NCBI RefSeq assembly: GCF_015142735.1
Contig: NZ_JACSPN010000007.1
Coordinates: forward strand, 62,001-126,000
Length of the DNA: 64,000 nt
Reading direction: 5' to 3'
Source of the DNA: Oerskovia douganii
GTDB lineage: Bacteria > Actinomycetota > Actinomycetes > Actinomycetales > Cellulomonadaceae
Each line of letters begins with the position of its first letter. Position 1 is the first letter of the stretch. Positions 16,760-25,683 of this stretch are shown here, one piece after another. The translations under genes and the position numbers were made by a program. Below the pieces are notes generated by a model that worked only from the letters and a program-made list of their open reading frames with translations, was not told the DNA's origin and did not search any database.

Positions 16760-16968
16760 TGCCCATCGTCGTCGACCTCGACGTCATGCTCGCCCGGCGC
16801 AAGATGTCCGTGGGCGACTTCGCGGACGCGGTCGGCATCTCGCCCGCGAACGTCGCGGTCCTGAAGAACAACCGCGCCAAGGCCGTCCGCTTCACGACCC
16901 TCGACGCGATCTGCCGCGTCCTCGACTGCCAGCCGGGGGACGTCCTGCGCTGGGAGCCGGAGGACTAG
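16759..16968 (+). CDS. Small XRE/YozG-type helix-turn-helix regulator
   Basis: 69 residues, essentially one HTH_26-type domain: MLARRKMSVGDFADAVGIS, recognition helix PANVAVLKNNRAKAVRFTTL, and the closing CRVLDCQPGDVLRWEPED, which is typical of the family. It likely binds DNA as a dimer, possibly the TGGAACA palindrome in its own operon's promoter (inference). Coupled to the DUF2975 gene through a TGATG overlap. Confidence 0.92.
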   Translation: MPIVVDLDVMLARRKMSVGDFADAVGISPANVAVLKNNRAKAVRFTTLDAICRVLDCQPGDVLRWEPED

Positions 16969-17024
16969 GACGGGCCCGACGGCGCCGGGACCTCCCGCTC
17001 TCGCGGCCTCCGCCCCGGGGCGCC

Positions 17025-18662
17025 TCAGGAGACGGGCTCGGGCGCGGGGTCGGGGATCTCGCCCGGCCGGTACCGCGGGAGCCGGCTCGCGGGCAGGATC
17101 GCGGTCGCGCTGACCGCGGCGAGGATCAGCAGCCCGATGCGCAGCGTGTCCAGGCGGCTCTGCTCGTTGAGCGCGACGGCGGCGTCGACCTGCGCCTCGG
17201 TGGCGTCGGTTCCCTCCAGGACGGCGCGCAGCTCGTCGTTGCTCACGAAGTTCACGTTGTCGAGGTCCACCTGGGCGACGAGCGAGGGCGGCAGCTCGGG
17301 GTGCTCGACGACGGAGCGCGCCACGCTGATGCCCAGGATCGTCACGAGCAGCGCCCCGACCACGGCGGTCCCGACCGCCGACGCGAGGTTCTGCGTCGTC
17401 CCGCGGATCGATCCGACGTCCCCGGCGAGCGCCTTGGGGACGGCCGTGACCAGCACGTTGAAGACGAGCGTCACCAGGGCCCCCTGCCCGACGCCGAAGA
17501 CGAAGAGCCCGAGGATCGTGGGCAGCGTCTCCCAGTTGTTGGTCACGACGAGCGAGAGCCACGCGAGGGCGCCCGTCGTCAGGACGAACCCGGTCACGCC
17601 GATCACCCGTGGGCTGAACCGCCCGTAGAAGCGCACGACGAGCGTCGCGGTGACGAACACCGTGAGGTTGAACGGCATCATCGCGAGCGCGGTGTCGAAC
17701 GGTGTCCGCCCCTGCACGATCTGGATGTACAGCGGGACGGTGAAGTTCAGGGCGGCCTCGAGCGCGACGACGATGAACATCGCGTACACCGCGGCCCGCT
17801 CGCTCGACGACCCCAGGACCGTCAGGTCGACCAGGGGGACCTTTCCCGTGGCGGCCCGGCGTCGGGTCCACCAGAAGAACGTCTGCCCGAGCACGACGCC
17901 CGCGACGACGAACAGCGGGGCGGGCGACACCCCGACGACCGAGAAGGGCGCGTCGGGCGTCGCGTAGAGCAGTCCCCAGGCGTTGAGGTTGTTGAACCCC
18001 AGGGTCAGGAGCACGATCGCCGCACCGATGAGCACCGCGGCCACGAGGTCGATCCGGATGCCGGGATCGCCGCGGTCCGAGCGCAGGCGGAAGCTGAACA
18101 CGAACACGACGACGGCGAGGAGCAGCACGATCCCGAACACGGGCCGCCACCCGACGAGGGTCCCGAGCGCTCCCCCGATGAAGAACGCGCTCACGCCGGA
18201 GATGGCGCGGGCCGAGCCGAGCGACCCGATCGCGGTCGCCTGCTGAGCACCGTGGTAGTTCTCGGCGATGAGCGCGACGAGCGCCGGCACGATGATCGCG
18301 GCGGAGGCCCCCGCGAGGGCCTGCCCGGCGATGGCCCAGCCGACGGTGGGCGAGAGGATCATCAGGAGCGCCGACGCAGCGAACGTCGCGACCACGACGC
18401 GGAAGACGACGACCCACCCGATCCGCTGACCGAGCTTGGCCCCCGTCATCACGAGCGCAGCGACCGCGAGGCCGTACACGACGATGGTCGAGCTGACCAC
18501 GGTCGGCGGCACGCCGAACTCCTCGACCATCCCGCCCAGGGACACGGGCAGGGCCGCGACGTTGAACGACATGAGGACCTGGGCCAGGAACAGGCCCACC
18601 ATCGGGACCCAGGACCGCCGCTCCTCGGCGACGACGACCTCGTCGGGCGTTGCTCGGCTCAT
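17025..18662 (-). CDS. MFS transporter, DHA2-like multidrug exporter
   Basis: 545 residues, about 14 membrane helices, with the family pattern VSSTIVVYGLAVAALVMTGA followed by KLGQRIG (motif A region) and AISGVSAFFIGGALGTLVGW (motif C region). A large extracytoplasmic loop occurs between the last helices (around SNDELRAVLEGTDATEAQVD), as in EmrB/QacA-type exporters. Substrate unknown. The ATG at 18662 overlaps the glutaminase stop (ATGA), so the two are one operon with glsA first. That gives a possible but unproven link to amino-acid metabolism or acid stress. Confidence 0.85.
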   Translation of the reverse strand: MSRATPDEVVVAEERRSWVPMVGLFLAQVLMSFNVAALPVSLGGMVEEFGVPPTVVSSTIVVYGLAVAALVMTGAKLGQRIGWVVVFRVVVATFAASALLMILSPTVGWAIAGQALAGASAAIIVPALVALIAENYHGAQQATAIGSLGSARAISGVSAFFIGGALGTLVGWRPVFGIVLLLAVVVFVFSFRLRSDRGDPGIRIDLVAAVLIGAAIVLLTLGFNNLNAWGLLYATPDAPFSVVGVSPAPLFVVAGVVLGQTFFWWTRRRAATGKVPLVDLTVLGSSSERAAVYAMFIVVALEAALNFTVPLYIQIVQGRTPFDTALAMMPFNLTVFVTATLVVRFYGRFSPRVIGVTGFVLTTGALAWLSLVVTNNWETLPTILGLFVFGVGQGALVTLVFNVLVTAVPKALAGDVGSIRGTTQNLASAVGTAVVGALLVTILGISVARSVVEHPELPPSLVAQVDLDNVNFVSNDELRAVLEGTDATEAQVDAAVALNEQSRLDTLRIGLLILAAVSATAILPASRLPRYRPGEIPDPAPEPVS

Positions 18663-19669
18663 GCGTGGGGCTCCGTCTTCTCGGGGACGTGCACGGACGA
18701 CGCGAAGAGGTTGAGGCCGAGCGCCCGCGACAGGTAGGCCGTCGCGCGCTGGCCGCGCACGCTGTTCCCGGCAGGGTCCAGGGGTGGGGAGAACGTGCCG
18801 ATCCCGCCCTTGCCCGGGGCCACCGCGACGATCCCGCCCGCGACGCCGGACTTCGCCGGGAGCCCGATCTCGAAGAGCCACTCGCCCGAGCGCTCGTACA
18901 GGCCGGTCGAGGCGAGCACGGCCAGGGTGTCGCGGCACACCTGCGCCGAGACGACGCGCTCACCGGTGACGGGGTTGACGCCGCCGTCGGCGAGGGTCGC
19001 GCCCATGACCGCCAGGTCGCGGGCCGTCACGCGCAGCGCGCACTGGCGCGTGTACACGTCGACCACCTCGAGCGGGTCGGTCTCGATCCGTCCGTAGCTC
19101 TGCAGCAGGCGGGCGATGGCCCGGTTGCGGATGTTCGTCTCGGACTCGGACCGGTAGACGACGCCGTCGAGCTCGAGCGCCCGCCCGGCGAAGCGCGAGA
19201 GGCCGGTACGGACGTTCTCCCACTGCTCGGCGGGCGTCGCACCGGGCATCATCGCGGTCGTCGCGAGCGCGCCGGCGTTGACCATGGGGTTCATGGGGTG
19301 CCCGTCGTTGAGCTCGACGGCCATGACGGAGTTGAACGGGAGCCCGGTGTTGTTCACCCCGACCCGTTCGCGCACCGCGTCGTGCCCGTAGGCCTCGCAC
19401 ACGAGCGCGTAGACGAACGCCTTGGAGATCGACTGGACGGAGAACTCGACCTGGGTGTCGCCGGCCTCGTGCATCTCGCCGTCGACCACGGCGACGCTCA
19501 CGCCGAACAGTGCGGGGTCCGCTGCTGCCAGGACCGGGATGTAGTCCGCGACCGCGCCCGCCGCGAGGTCGCGGTAGCGCGCGTGGGCGTCGACGACGAG
19601 GTGCTCGACGCGGTCCCACCGGGGCAGCGTCCCGGTGGACGCCACCTGTTCGACGTCCTGGACATCCAT
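18659..19669 (-). CDS. glsA: Glutaminase A
   Basis: 336 residues. It hydrolyses glutamine to glutamate and ammonia in the cytoplasm. The serine-dependent beta-lactamase-like fold is recognised by the S80-I-S-K83 motif in SVQSISKAF, NNTGLPFNSVMAVE, HPMNPMVNAGALA, YRSESETNIRNRAIARLL and AKSGVAGGIVAVAPGKGGIG, all conserved in bacterial GlsA. Start chosen at ATG 19669; a GTG two codons upstream is an alternative. Translationally coupled to the MFS gene downstream. In several bacteria glutaminase serves acid resistance; no evidence for that role here. Confidence 0.95.
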   Translation of the reverse strand: MDVQDVEQVASTGTLPRWDRVEHLVVDAHARYRDLAAGAVADYIPVLAAADPALFGVSVAVVDGEMHEAGDTQVEFSVQSISKAFVYALVCEAYGHDAVRERVGVNNTGLPFNSVMAVELNDGHPMNPMVNAGALATTAMMPGATPAEQWENVRTGLSRFAGRALELDGVVYRSESETNIRNRAIARLLQSYGRIETDPLEVVDVYTRQCALRVTARDLAVMGATLADGGVNPVTGERVVSAQVCRDTLAVLASTGLYERSGEWLFEIGLPAKSGVAGGIVAVAPGKGGIGTFSPPLDPAGNSVRGQRATAYLSRALGLNLFASSVHVPEKTEPHA

Positions 19670-19981
19670 GTGCACACCCCGTCGCTCGAGCCTGACGTGA
19701 TGCTCCCACCGGGCTCGGGTGCGTGCATGCCGAGAGCTCGAGCCGTCACCGGTCCCGGGGCCCCGGCGCCGCGAGGACCAGCTCGACGTCGGCGCCGATC
19801 TCCGTGCCACGGACGGGCTCGGTGGCCCCCGGGCCGCGGCTGCCCGGTTGCCGAGGCGGCACGGCGGGCAAAGACTGAGGGCTGTCGGAGCCCTTCACGA
19901 CCACGCGGCGCGCACCCCGGTGCCCGCCGTCGGCGTCGAACCGTGCGGGGCCGTGGTGATCGCTGACCAGGGGGTACACCC

Positions 19982-20863
19982 ATGACTCGGAACCGTGTCG
20001 TCGTCGGGATCGACGGCTCGACCAGCAGCCGGTCGGCGCTGGTCTGGGCCGCGCACGAGGCCCGGCTGCGCGGCCTCGGGCTGCTCGTGGTGCACTCCCG
20101 CTTCCGCCCGTCCTACGACGTCGTGTTCGCGGGCGGCTTCTACCTCCCCCCGATCGCCGACGAGGAGGACGAGATGGCCGAGATCCTGCGCGTGGCCGTC
20201 GAGCTGGCCCGTGAGGTCGACGCGCAGCTCGAGGTCGAGGTCTCCGCGCGCACGGGACCGCCCGCGGCCTCCCTCCTCGAGGCGGCCGGCGAGCGGGCGG
20301 AGCTCGTGGTCGTGGGGTCCCGCGGCCTGGGGGCCTTCGGATCCCTCTTCCTGGGCTCGGTCAGCATCCACCTGGCGGCCCGCTCCCCCGTTCCCGTGGT
20401 CGTGGTGCCCGCGGAGACGCCGTTCTCGACGGTCGGGCCGGTGGTCGTCGGCGTCGACGGGTCCCCGCACTCCCGGACCGCGGTGGTCGAGGCGGCGCGC
20501 GAGGCCGTGCGACGGCAGGTCCCCCTGGACGTCGTGGCCTCCTACACGGTGCCCGCAGACCTGCTCGTCACGCCCCTCACGACAGGTCGGGAGGAGCTCC
20601 GCGAGGCCTTCCGCGCCCAGGCCCAGGAGAACGCCGACGAGGCCGCGCGGGCGGCGAGCGCCGAGGACGACGACCTCCTGGTGCGGACCCACGTCGTCGA
20701 GGGCCCGCCGGCCGAGGAGATCGCACGCGTCGCCGACCCTGCGTCCCTGGTCGTCGTCGGCTCCCGGGGGCACGGGGAGCTGACCGGTCCGATGCTCGGG
20801 TCGGTCAGCCAGCACCTGCTGCGCCACGCCCGCTGGCCCGTCCTGGTCACGCACGAGCACTAG
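19982..20863 (+). CDS. Universal stress protein, tandem UspA domains
   Basis: 293 residues, two UspA folds (about 1-140 and 150-293). Both carry the ATP-binding signature: GSRGLGAFGSLFLGSVS in the first and GSRGHGELTGPMLGSVS in the second; each starts with a VVVGIDGS-type strand. Such tandem USPs are cytoplasmic and induced by hypoxia, starvation or nitric oxide in actinobacteria. No DosR box was recognised upstream. The 310-base spacer from glsA holds a small GGGCT-AGCCC hairpin and nothing else I can name. Confidence 0.95.
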   Translation: MTRNRVVVGIDGSTSSRSALVWAAHEARLRGLGLLVVHSRFRPSYDVVFAGGFYLPPIADEEDEMAEILRVAVELAREVDAQLEVEVSARTGPPAASLLEAAGERAELVVVGSRGLGAFGSLFLGSVSIHLAARSPVPVVVVPAETPFSTVGPVVVGVDGSPHSRTAVVEAAREAVRRQVPLDVVASYTVPADLLVTPLTTGREELREAFRAQAQENADEAARAASAEDDDLLVRTHVVEGPPAEEIARVADPASLVVVGSRGHGELTGPMLGSVSQHLLRHARWPVLVTHEH

Positions 20864-20880
20864 TCGCACCACGGGTCGAG

Positions 20881-20913
20881 CCGCGGCGCCGGGCCGACCC
20901 GGCGGCGCCGCGG
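20881..20913. terminator. Bidirectional terminator hairpin
   Basis: CCGCGGCGCC (20881-20890) pairs with GGCGCCGCGG (20904-20913), extended by an inner GGG/CCC, in the 85-base space between the convergent universal stress protein and DUF305 genes. Confidence 0.75.
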
Positions 20914-20948
20914 GCAGGCCGGTCCGGCGCGGGCAGCCCGGCGCGACC

Positions 20949-21692
20949 TCAGAGCCCGTCGAGCAGGTCTCGCATGCGGTCGATCTCGCCCCCCTGACCC
21001 GACGCGGTGTCGGCCGCGATCTCGTTCGCGTACAGGTCCTGCCCGTCGACGAGCACGACGTCGACCATGTCGAGCGCGCCCTGGTGGTGCGTGATCATGC
21101 CTTCGAGGAAGAGCCGGTCGAACTCCGGGCCGCTCGCGGCCGCGAGCGCCGCCATCTGCTCGTCGGTCAGCATCCCGACGACCCCGTCGCCGTGGTCGCC
21201 GTGCCCGGTCCCTGTCCCTGCGGGCGCGCGCGGCCCGGTTCCACCGGCGTCCTGGGCTCCCTCGGGCACGACGACGTCGCGCGCCTGGAGCCAGGACGCG
21301 AGCGCGTGGATCTCGGGCCCCTGGGCGGCGGTGACCCGCTCGGCGAAGGAGCGCACGCCGTCGGACCCTGCCCGGTCCGGGGCGAGCGCGGCGATCTCGA
21401 GCGCCTGCAGGTGGTGCTCGATCATCCCGGTGACGAACCCGACGTCGGCCTGGTTCCAGGCGCCTTCCTCGGGTGCCGCGCCGTAGTCGTCGGGCGCGAT
21501 GGTCGCGGCCTCCTCCCCGGGCAGCCCGGGCTGGACGACGACGCTCGACGGCGTGACGGTCGGACCGGGGTCGCCCGTGCACGCCGCGACCCCCAGCACG
21601 AGGCCGGCCACGGCGAACCCGCAGGTCACGACCCGCACGACCTGACGGGCGCCCGCTGACCGCGCCGCGTTTCCGCTCTGAAAACTTTGCAC
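20949..21692 (-). CDS. DUF305 family lipoprotein (second copy)
   Basis: 247 residues from the GTG at 21692, chosen because GGAGGG stands about ten bases upstream; the frame stays open to 21827 but that part is unlike protein. A signal peptide (VVRVVTCGFAVAGLVLGVAAC) ends in a lipobox. DUF305 helices carry FVTGMIEHHLQALEIAALA and FLEGMITHHQGALDMVDVVL, each with the HH pair. A Gly/His-rich insert (GTGHGDHGDG) between the halves could add metal ligands. It is longer than, and only partly similar to, the lipoprotein at 1312-1926. Divergent from the LVIVD protein gene. Confidence 0.9.
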   Translation of the reverse strand: MQSFQSGNAARSAGARQVVRVVTCGFAVAGLVLGVAACTGDPGPTVTPSSVVVQPGLPGEEAATIAPDDYGAAPEEGAWNQADVGFVTGMIEHHLQALEIAALAPDRAGSDGVRSFAERVTAAQGPEIHALASWLQARDVVVPEGAQDAGGTGPRAPAGTGTGHGDHGDGVVGMLTDEQMAALAAASGPEFDRLFLEGMITHHQGALDMVDVVLVDGQDLYANEIAADTASGQGGEIDRMRDLLDGL

Positions 21693-21802
21693 CCGCTCTG
21701 TTCCCTCCGTGTAAACCTTCGCCAGAACCGCTCGGTTGCAGTGGTGCAGATCACATTTCCCGGTCAGAATGCGCAGAACCCTACCAAGGAGGTGTTTCCC
21801 CC

Positions 21803-23587
21803 GTGCATCGAAGAACGCACAGGCCACGAAGCCGGATCCTGCTCGCCTCGTCCCTGGCGGCCACTCTGGCCGTCTCCTCGCTCGCTGTCGCGTCGGCGGC
21901 GTCCGCCGAACCGTCCGACGGGTCGCCCGAGGCGGTGGCCGAGCTCGTCGAGCAGGCCCCGTCGTCGCTCCCCGCCCAGCGCCTCGCTCCCCTCGCCCAG
22001 GCCACCGACGTCCTGGCTCCCGGGCAGATCGCAGGCAGCCCCAACCTGACCCTCGTCGCGAACATCCCCAAGAACGGCGCCTTCACCCCTGAAGGCCAGT
22101 ACAACAGCGACCTCGCGTTCCAGGGCAGGTACGCGTTCGCCGGCAACTACGGCGGGTTCACCGTGTACGACGTCGCCGACCCGACCAACCCGCAGCAGGT
22201 CGCCCAGGTCGTGTGCCCCGGCTCCCAGAACGACATCTCCGTCTACGGGGACCTCCTGGTCCTCAGCACCGACTCGTCGCGCAGCAACGCCTCGTGCGAC
22301 AACGTCGGCCAGAGCGCGGTCGTCAAGGACTCGTGGGAGGGCGTCAAGGTCTTCGACATCTCCGACCCGACGTCGCCGCAGTACGTGTCGGCCGTCGAGA
22401 CGCAGTGCGGCTCGCACACGCACTCGCTCGCACCGTCGAAGGACGGCGAGGACCTGTTCGTCTACGTCTCGTCGTACTCGCCGAACGCGGCGTTCCCCGA
22501 CTGCCAGCCGCCGCACGACCTGATCAGCGTCGTCCAGGTCCCCCTCGACGACCCGGCGTCGGCCGCGGTCGTCTCGACGCCCGTCCTCTTCCCGGACGGC
22601 GGCAACCCCGGCGGCAACGGCTCGAGCACGACGTCGGGCTGCCACGACATCACGACCTACCCGTCGAAGGACCTCGCGGCGGGCGCGTGCATGGGCGACG
22701 GCATCCTCATGGACATCTCCGACCGCGCCCACCCCGTGGTCACCGAGGTCGTCCGGGACACGACGAACTTCGCGTTCTGGCACTCGGCCACCTTCAACAA
22801 CGCGGGCACCAAGGTCGTCTTCACCGACGAGCTCGGCGGCGGCGGCGCACCGACCTGCAACGCGACGGTCGGACCGGAGAAGGGCGCCGACGCGATCTAC
22901 GACATCGTCGACGGCCAGCTCGTGTTCAAGAGCTACTACAAGATCCCGCGCGAGCAGGCCGCGACGGAGAACTGCGTCGCGCACAACGGCTCCCTCATCC
23001 CCGTCCCGGGCCGCGACATCATGGTCCAGGCCTGGTACCAGGGCGGGATCTCGGTGTGGGACTTCACGGACTCGGCCAACCCGGTCGAGATCGCCTGGTT
23101 CGACCGCGGGGCGCTGTCGCCCGACCGGTTGATCCTCGGCGGTTCGTGGTCGGCCTACTGGTACAACGGCGCGATCATCTCGAACGACATCCAGAAGGGC
23201 CTCGACGTCCTCCTGCTCGACGACCCGGTGACCAACGCCGCGAAGCAGGTCGTGACGGACGAGTTCAACCCGCAGGCCCAGCCGACGTACGTCGAGCCCG
23301 CGGCGTGGTCCAAGAAGACGGCCTACGCAGGTGGCACGACCGTCACGTACGGCGGCGCCGTGTGGCGGGCCCAGTGGTGGACCAAGGGCCAGACGCCCGG
23401 CGACCCGTGGGGTCCGTGGGAGGAGATCGCAGGTGTCGACTCGAAGGGGGTCGGGGCGTGGAAGCCCACCCGGGTCTACTCCTCGGGCGACACCGTGATC
23501 CACGACGGCACCACGTACACCGCCAAGTGGTGGACGAGGAACCAGGCCCCCGGCGACCGCTGGGGACCGTGGGCGCCGCAGGGCTGA
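21803..23587 (+). CDS. Secreted LVIVD-repeat protein with two CBM5/12-like modules
   Basis: 594 residues. A signal peptide with cleavage near SAASA (about residue 34) sends it outside. Residues about 70-490 are a beta-propeller-like domain with LVIVD-type repeats (YAFAGNYGGFTVYDVADPTN; VKVFDISDPTSPQYVS; ILMDISDRAHPVVTEV; ISVWDFTDSANPVEIAW). The two C-terminal modules (about 500-545 and 550-594) share WxxxxAYxxGxxVxYxGxxWxAxWWTxxxxPG, the chitin/cellulose-binding CBM5/12 pattern. No catalytic motif is recognised. Likely a surface or secreted protein attaching to insoluble polysaccharide. GTG start after a strong AAGGAGG; a hairpin terminator follows. Confidence 0.88.
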   Translation: MHRRTHRPRSRILLASSLAATLAVSSLAVASAASAEPSDGSPEAVAELVEQAPSSLPAQRLAPLAQATDVLAPGQIAGSPNLTLVANIPKNGAFTPEGQYNSDLAFQGRYAFAGNYGGFTVYDVADPTNPQQVAQVVCPGSQNDISVYGDLLVLSTDSSRSNASCDNVGQSAVVKDSWEGVKVFDISDPTSPQYVSAVETQCGSHTHSLAPSKDGEDLFVYVSSYSPNAAFPDCQPPHDLISVVQVPLDDPASAAVVSTPVLFPDGGNPGGNGSSTTSGCHDITTYPSKDLAAGACMGDGILMDISDRAHPVVTEVVRDTTNFAFWHSATFNNAGTKVVFTDELGGGGAPTCNATVGPEKGADAIYDIVDGQLVFKSYYKIPREQAATENCVAHNGSLIPVPGRDIMVQAWYQGGISVWDFTDSANPVEIAWFDRGALSPDRLILGGSWSAYWYNGAIISNDIQKGLDVLLLDDPVTNAAKQVVTDEFNPQAQPTYVEPAAWSKKTAYAGGTTVTYGGAVWRAQWWTKGQTPGDPWGPWEEIAGVDSKGVGAWKPTRVYSSGDTVIHDGTTYTAKWWTRNQAPGDRWGPWAPQG

Positions 23588-23625
23588 CCTGCGTCGCACC
23601 CGGGCTGCGGCCCGGGTGAGCCACC

Positions 23626-23670
23626 GCCCGACGGCGTCGCTCACCTGCGAGGTGAGCGGCGCCGTCGGGC
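23626..23670 (+). terminator. Hairpin terminator of the LVIVD gene
   Basis: GCCCGACGGC (23626-23635) pairs with GCCGTCGGGC (23661-23670), with an inner GCTCACCT/AGGTGAGC stem. It lies about 40 bases after the stop codon. Confidence 0.75.
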
Positions 23671-23857
23671 CTGCTCGTGGCCGGGCGACGCAGAGCGTGT
23701 CCGGACCCGCAGCGCACGAGCGGGAACCGGATCGACGCTGCCCGGCTCGTCCGCGTCCGGCGCGCGCTGCTCCGTGGGCACGTTCCCATGCCGCCGGGTC
23801 GACGGGTGATCGGCGCGCTTCCTGGACCTGCGCCGCCGAACCTGGTAGTTGGTTGAG

Positions 23858-24697
23858 GTGAAAGCACGAGAGACGCCCAGTCAGACCGCCCTGTTCTCCG
23901 CCGCCGCGCGCGCGGCGCACCCGCTCGTCGACGACGAGCCCCATCTCCTGGCCGACGAGGTCGCCCAGCGGCTGTGCCGAGCAACGAGCCCGTCCCCCCT
24001 CGACTACCAGCTGGCCCAGCCGGAGGCCGCCGTCCTCGCTGCAGCCCGCCTGTCCGCCTGCACCAGGTCCCGCTACGCAGAAGCCGTCGTCTCCGAGGCC
24101 GGAGCGGAACAGGTCGTCGTGATCGGCGCAGGGCTGGACACCCTCGCCAACCGCCTGCCACCGGGTGCCCGGGCGTCGGTGTGGCTCGTCGACCGACCCG
24201 GTGTCCTCGCATGGCGCGCTCGGCTCTTCGCGGAAGCAGGCCTCGTCGACGCCGCCCACGGCGTCACGGCCGACCTGGCGCAAGGGTTCGACCTCGCCGA
24301 CCTCGCGGCGACCGGCGTCGACCTGCGACGCCCGGTGACGGTGGTCTGGCTGGGCGTGAGCATGTACCTCACCCCGCAGGAGTGTCGCCGGTTCATCGCC
24401 ACCCTCGCCGGGCTCGCCGACGGGTCGTCGCTCGTCTTCGACCACCACCTCCCGGCGGACCTGCGTAACGACGCCGGGAAGGAGTACACGCAGGCGGTCG
24501 CCACCATGGCCGGGCACGTGGGCGAGCCGTGGCAGTGCTCGCCCGCCCCCGGCACCGTCCGGACCTGGCTCACCGAGCACGGGTGGCAGGTCGAGGCCGA
24601 CGTCGACGAGGCAGCGGCGACGCCGGAGGGGTTCTTCGACCGCCAGCAGCACCTCTCGCCGATGCGGCTCGTCCGGCTCGTCCACGCCACTCGCTGA
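23858..24697 (+). CDS. SAM-dependent methyltransferase, LCM/PPM1-like (TIGR00027 type)
   Basis: About 279 residues. The leucine carboxyl methyltransferase-like fold is shown by AEAVVSEAGAEQVVVIGAGL followed by DTLANRL (the SAM-binding motif I of this family), VWLVDRPGVLAWRARLF (acidic strand) and VVWLGVSMYLTPQECRRF. Family members in actinobacteria methylate unknown small molecules, often in secondary metabolism. GTG 23858 was preferred over the TTG at 23849; neither has a clear Shine-Dalgarno. Monocistronic, with a strong terminator directly behind. Confidence 0.85.
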   Translation: MKARETPSQTALFSAAARAAHPLVDDEPHLLADEVAQRLCRATSPSPLDYQLAQPEAAVLAAARLSACTRSRYAEAVVSEAGAEQVVVIGAGLDTLANRLPPGARASVWLVDRPGVLAWRARLFAEAGLVDAAHGVTADLAQGFDLADLAATGVDLRRPVTVVWLGVSMYLTPQECRRFIATLAGLADGSSLVFDHHLPADLRNDAGKEYTQAVATMAGHVGEPWQCSPAPGTVRTWLTEHGWQVEADVDEAAATPEGFFDRQQHLSPMRLVRLVHATR

Positions 24698-24712
24698 GCC
24701 ACGCCCCGGAGG

Positions 24713-24758
24713 CGTCACGGGGGACCCTGCCCTCCCAGGAGCAGGGTCCCCCGTGACG
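24713..24758 (+). terminator. Strong hairpin terminator
   Basis: An 18-bp perfect stem (24713-24730 with 24741-24758; core GTCACGGGGGACCCTGC) and a 10-base loop, 16 bases after the methyltransferase stop. Confidence 0.85.
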
Positions 24759-24965
24759 GCGGCACGTCGGCTGCGCGGCCCCCGCACGGGAGCCCGCCCG
24801 GGTGGGCTCGTCGTCGTCGGAACCCGCGGCCGGGTGCGGATCAGTGGCCGTCTCCTCGACGGATGGACGGGGAAACCGGCGGGGCGGGGCGCTCCTCCTG
24901 CCACGGTAGGACCCTCTTGCACCCGCGTCCCACGACGGGGTGACGCCCGGAGACGAGCACGCGCC

Positions 24966-24971
24966 TAGCGT
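24966..24971 (+). promoter_or_regulatory. Candidate -10 for a leaderless transcript
   Basis: TAGCGT, a TANNNT -10 hexamer, ends six bases before the ATG at 24978, and no Shine-Dalgarno precedes that start. This is the spacing seen for leaderless actinobacterial genes. Confidence 0.4.
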
Positions 24972-24977
24972 CGAGGC

Positions 24978-25649
24978 ATGACCGACGCGACCTCCCTTCC
25001 CGACCGCTCGTCCTCCGCACCGCGCCGCCGTGCCCTGACCACGGCGCCCGGCGGACAGCCCTGGTCGCGCGCCGCCGTCGTGCTCACCGCGAGCCTCCTG
25101 CTCGGCGGACTCACGTCCTTCGCCCAAGGCTTCCTGCCCGACGCCGCAGCTCCCTTCACGAACTCCGCGAGCGGCTGGACCCTGCTCACGGCCCTCCTCG
25201 TCGTCTGGGCGGCAGGCGACCCTCGGGCCCGGACACGGCATGCCGCACTGCTCGGCGTCGCGAGCTTCGTGCTGCTCGTCCTCGGCTACACCGTCGCCGC
25301 CGACCTCCGCGGCCTCTTCTACGACCCCACGCTGTTCGGGGTCGTCGGCGTGATCGTCGGGCCGTTCGTCGGGGTCGCAGCGGCCTGGCTTCGCGAGCCG
25401 GGCGTGCGTGCGGCCCTGGGCACGGCGCTGCTCGCGGGGATCGGGCTCGGCGAGTCGGTGTACGGACTCACGACCGTCGTCGAGACGACAGGCGCCAGCT
25501 ACTGGGTCGCGATCGGGCTCGTGTCCCTCGTCCTGCTCGCCGCCACGCTGGCGCGTCGCGCCCGCGGAGCCCTGGAGATCACCATCGCCGCGGCGGGCAC
25601 CGCCGTCGTCTCCCTGGTGTTCCTTCTCGCCTACCGGGCGCTCGGCTGA
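24978..25649 (+). CDS. DUF6518 family membrane protein
   Basis: 223 residues with six predicted helices. The sequence VLTASLLLGGLTSFAQGFLP, WTLLTALLVVWAAG and YTVAADLRGLFYD matches the DUF6518 family, whose function is unknown. The first 30 residues are Ser/Arg-rich and cytoplasmic. It has no Shine-Dalgarno and a -10 just upstream, so it is probably leaderless. It converges on dnaB, 34 bases from its stop, with no clear terminator between. Confidence 0.85.
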   Translation: MTDATSLPDRSSSAPRRRALTTAPGGQPWSRAAVVLTASLLLGGLTSFAQGFLPDAAAPFTNSASGWTLLTALLVVWAAGDPRARTRHAALLGVASFVLLVLGYTVAADLRGLFYDPTLFGVVGVIVGPFVGVAAAWLREPGVRAALGTALLAGIGLGESVYGLTTVVETTGASYWVAIGLVSLVLLAATLARRARGALEITIAAAGTAVVSLVFLLAYRALG

Positions 25650-25683
25650 GCCGTCAGACCAGGGAAGATGACGAAACTACCGG

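Noticed and set aside
17301-18737. 478-codon plus-strand frame opposite the MFS exporter
   Set aside because: Asp/Arg/Glu/His low complexity; the minus strand encodes a clear 14-helix transporter.
21764-24922. 1052-codon minus-strand frame opposite the LVIVD and methyltransferase genes
   Set aside because: Covers two well supported plus-strand genes and a terminator; composition is antisense-like.
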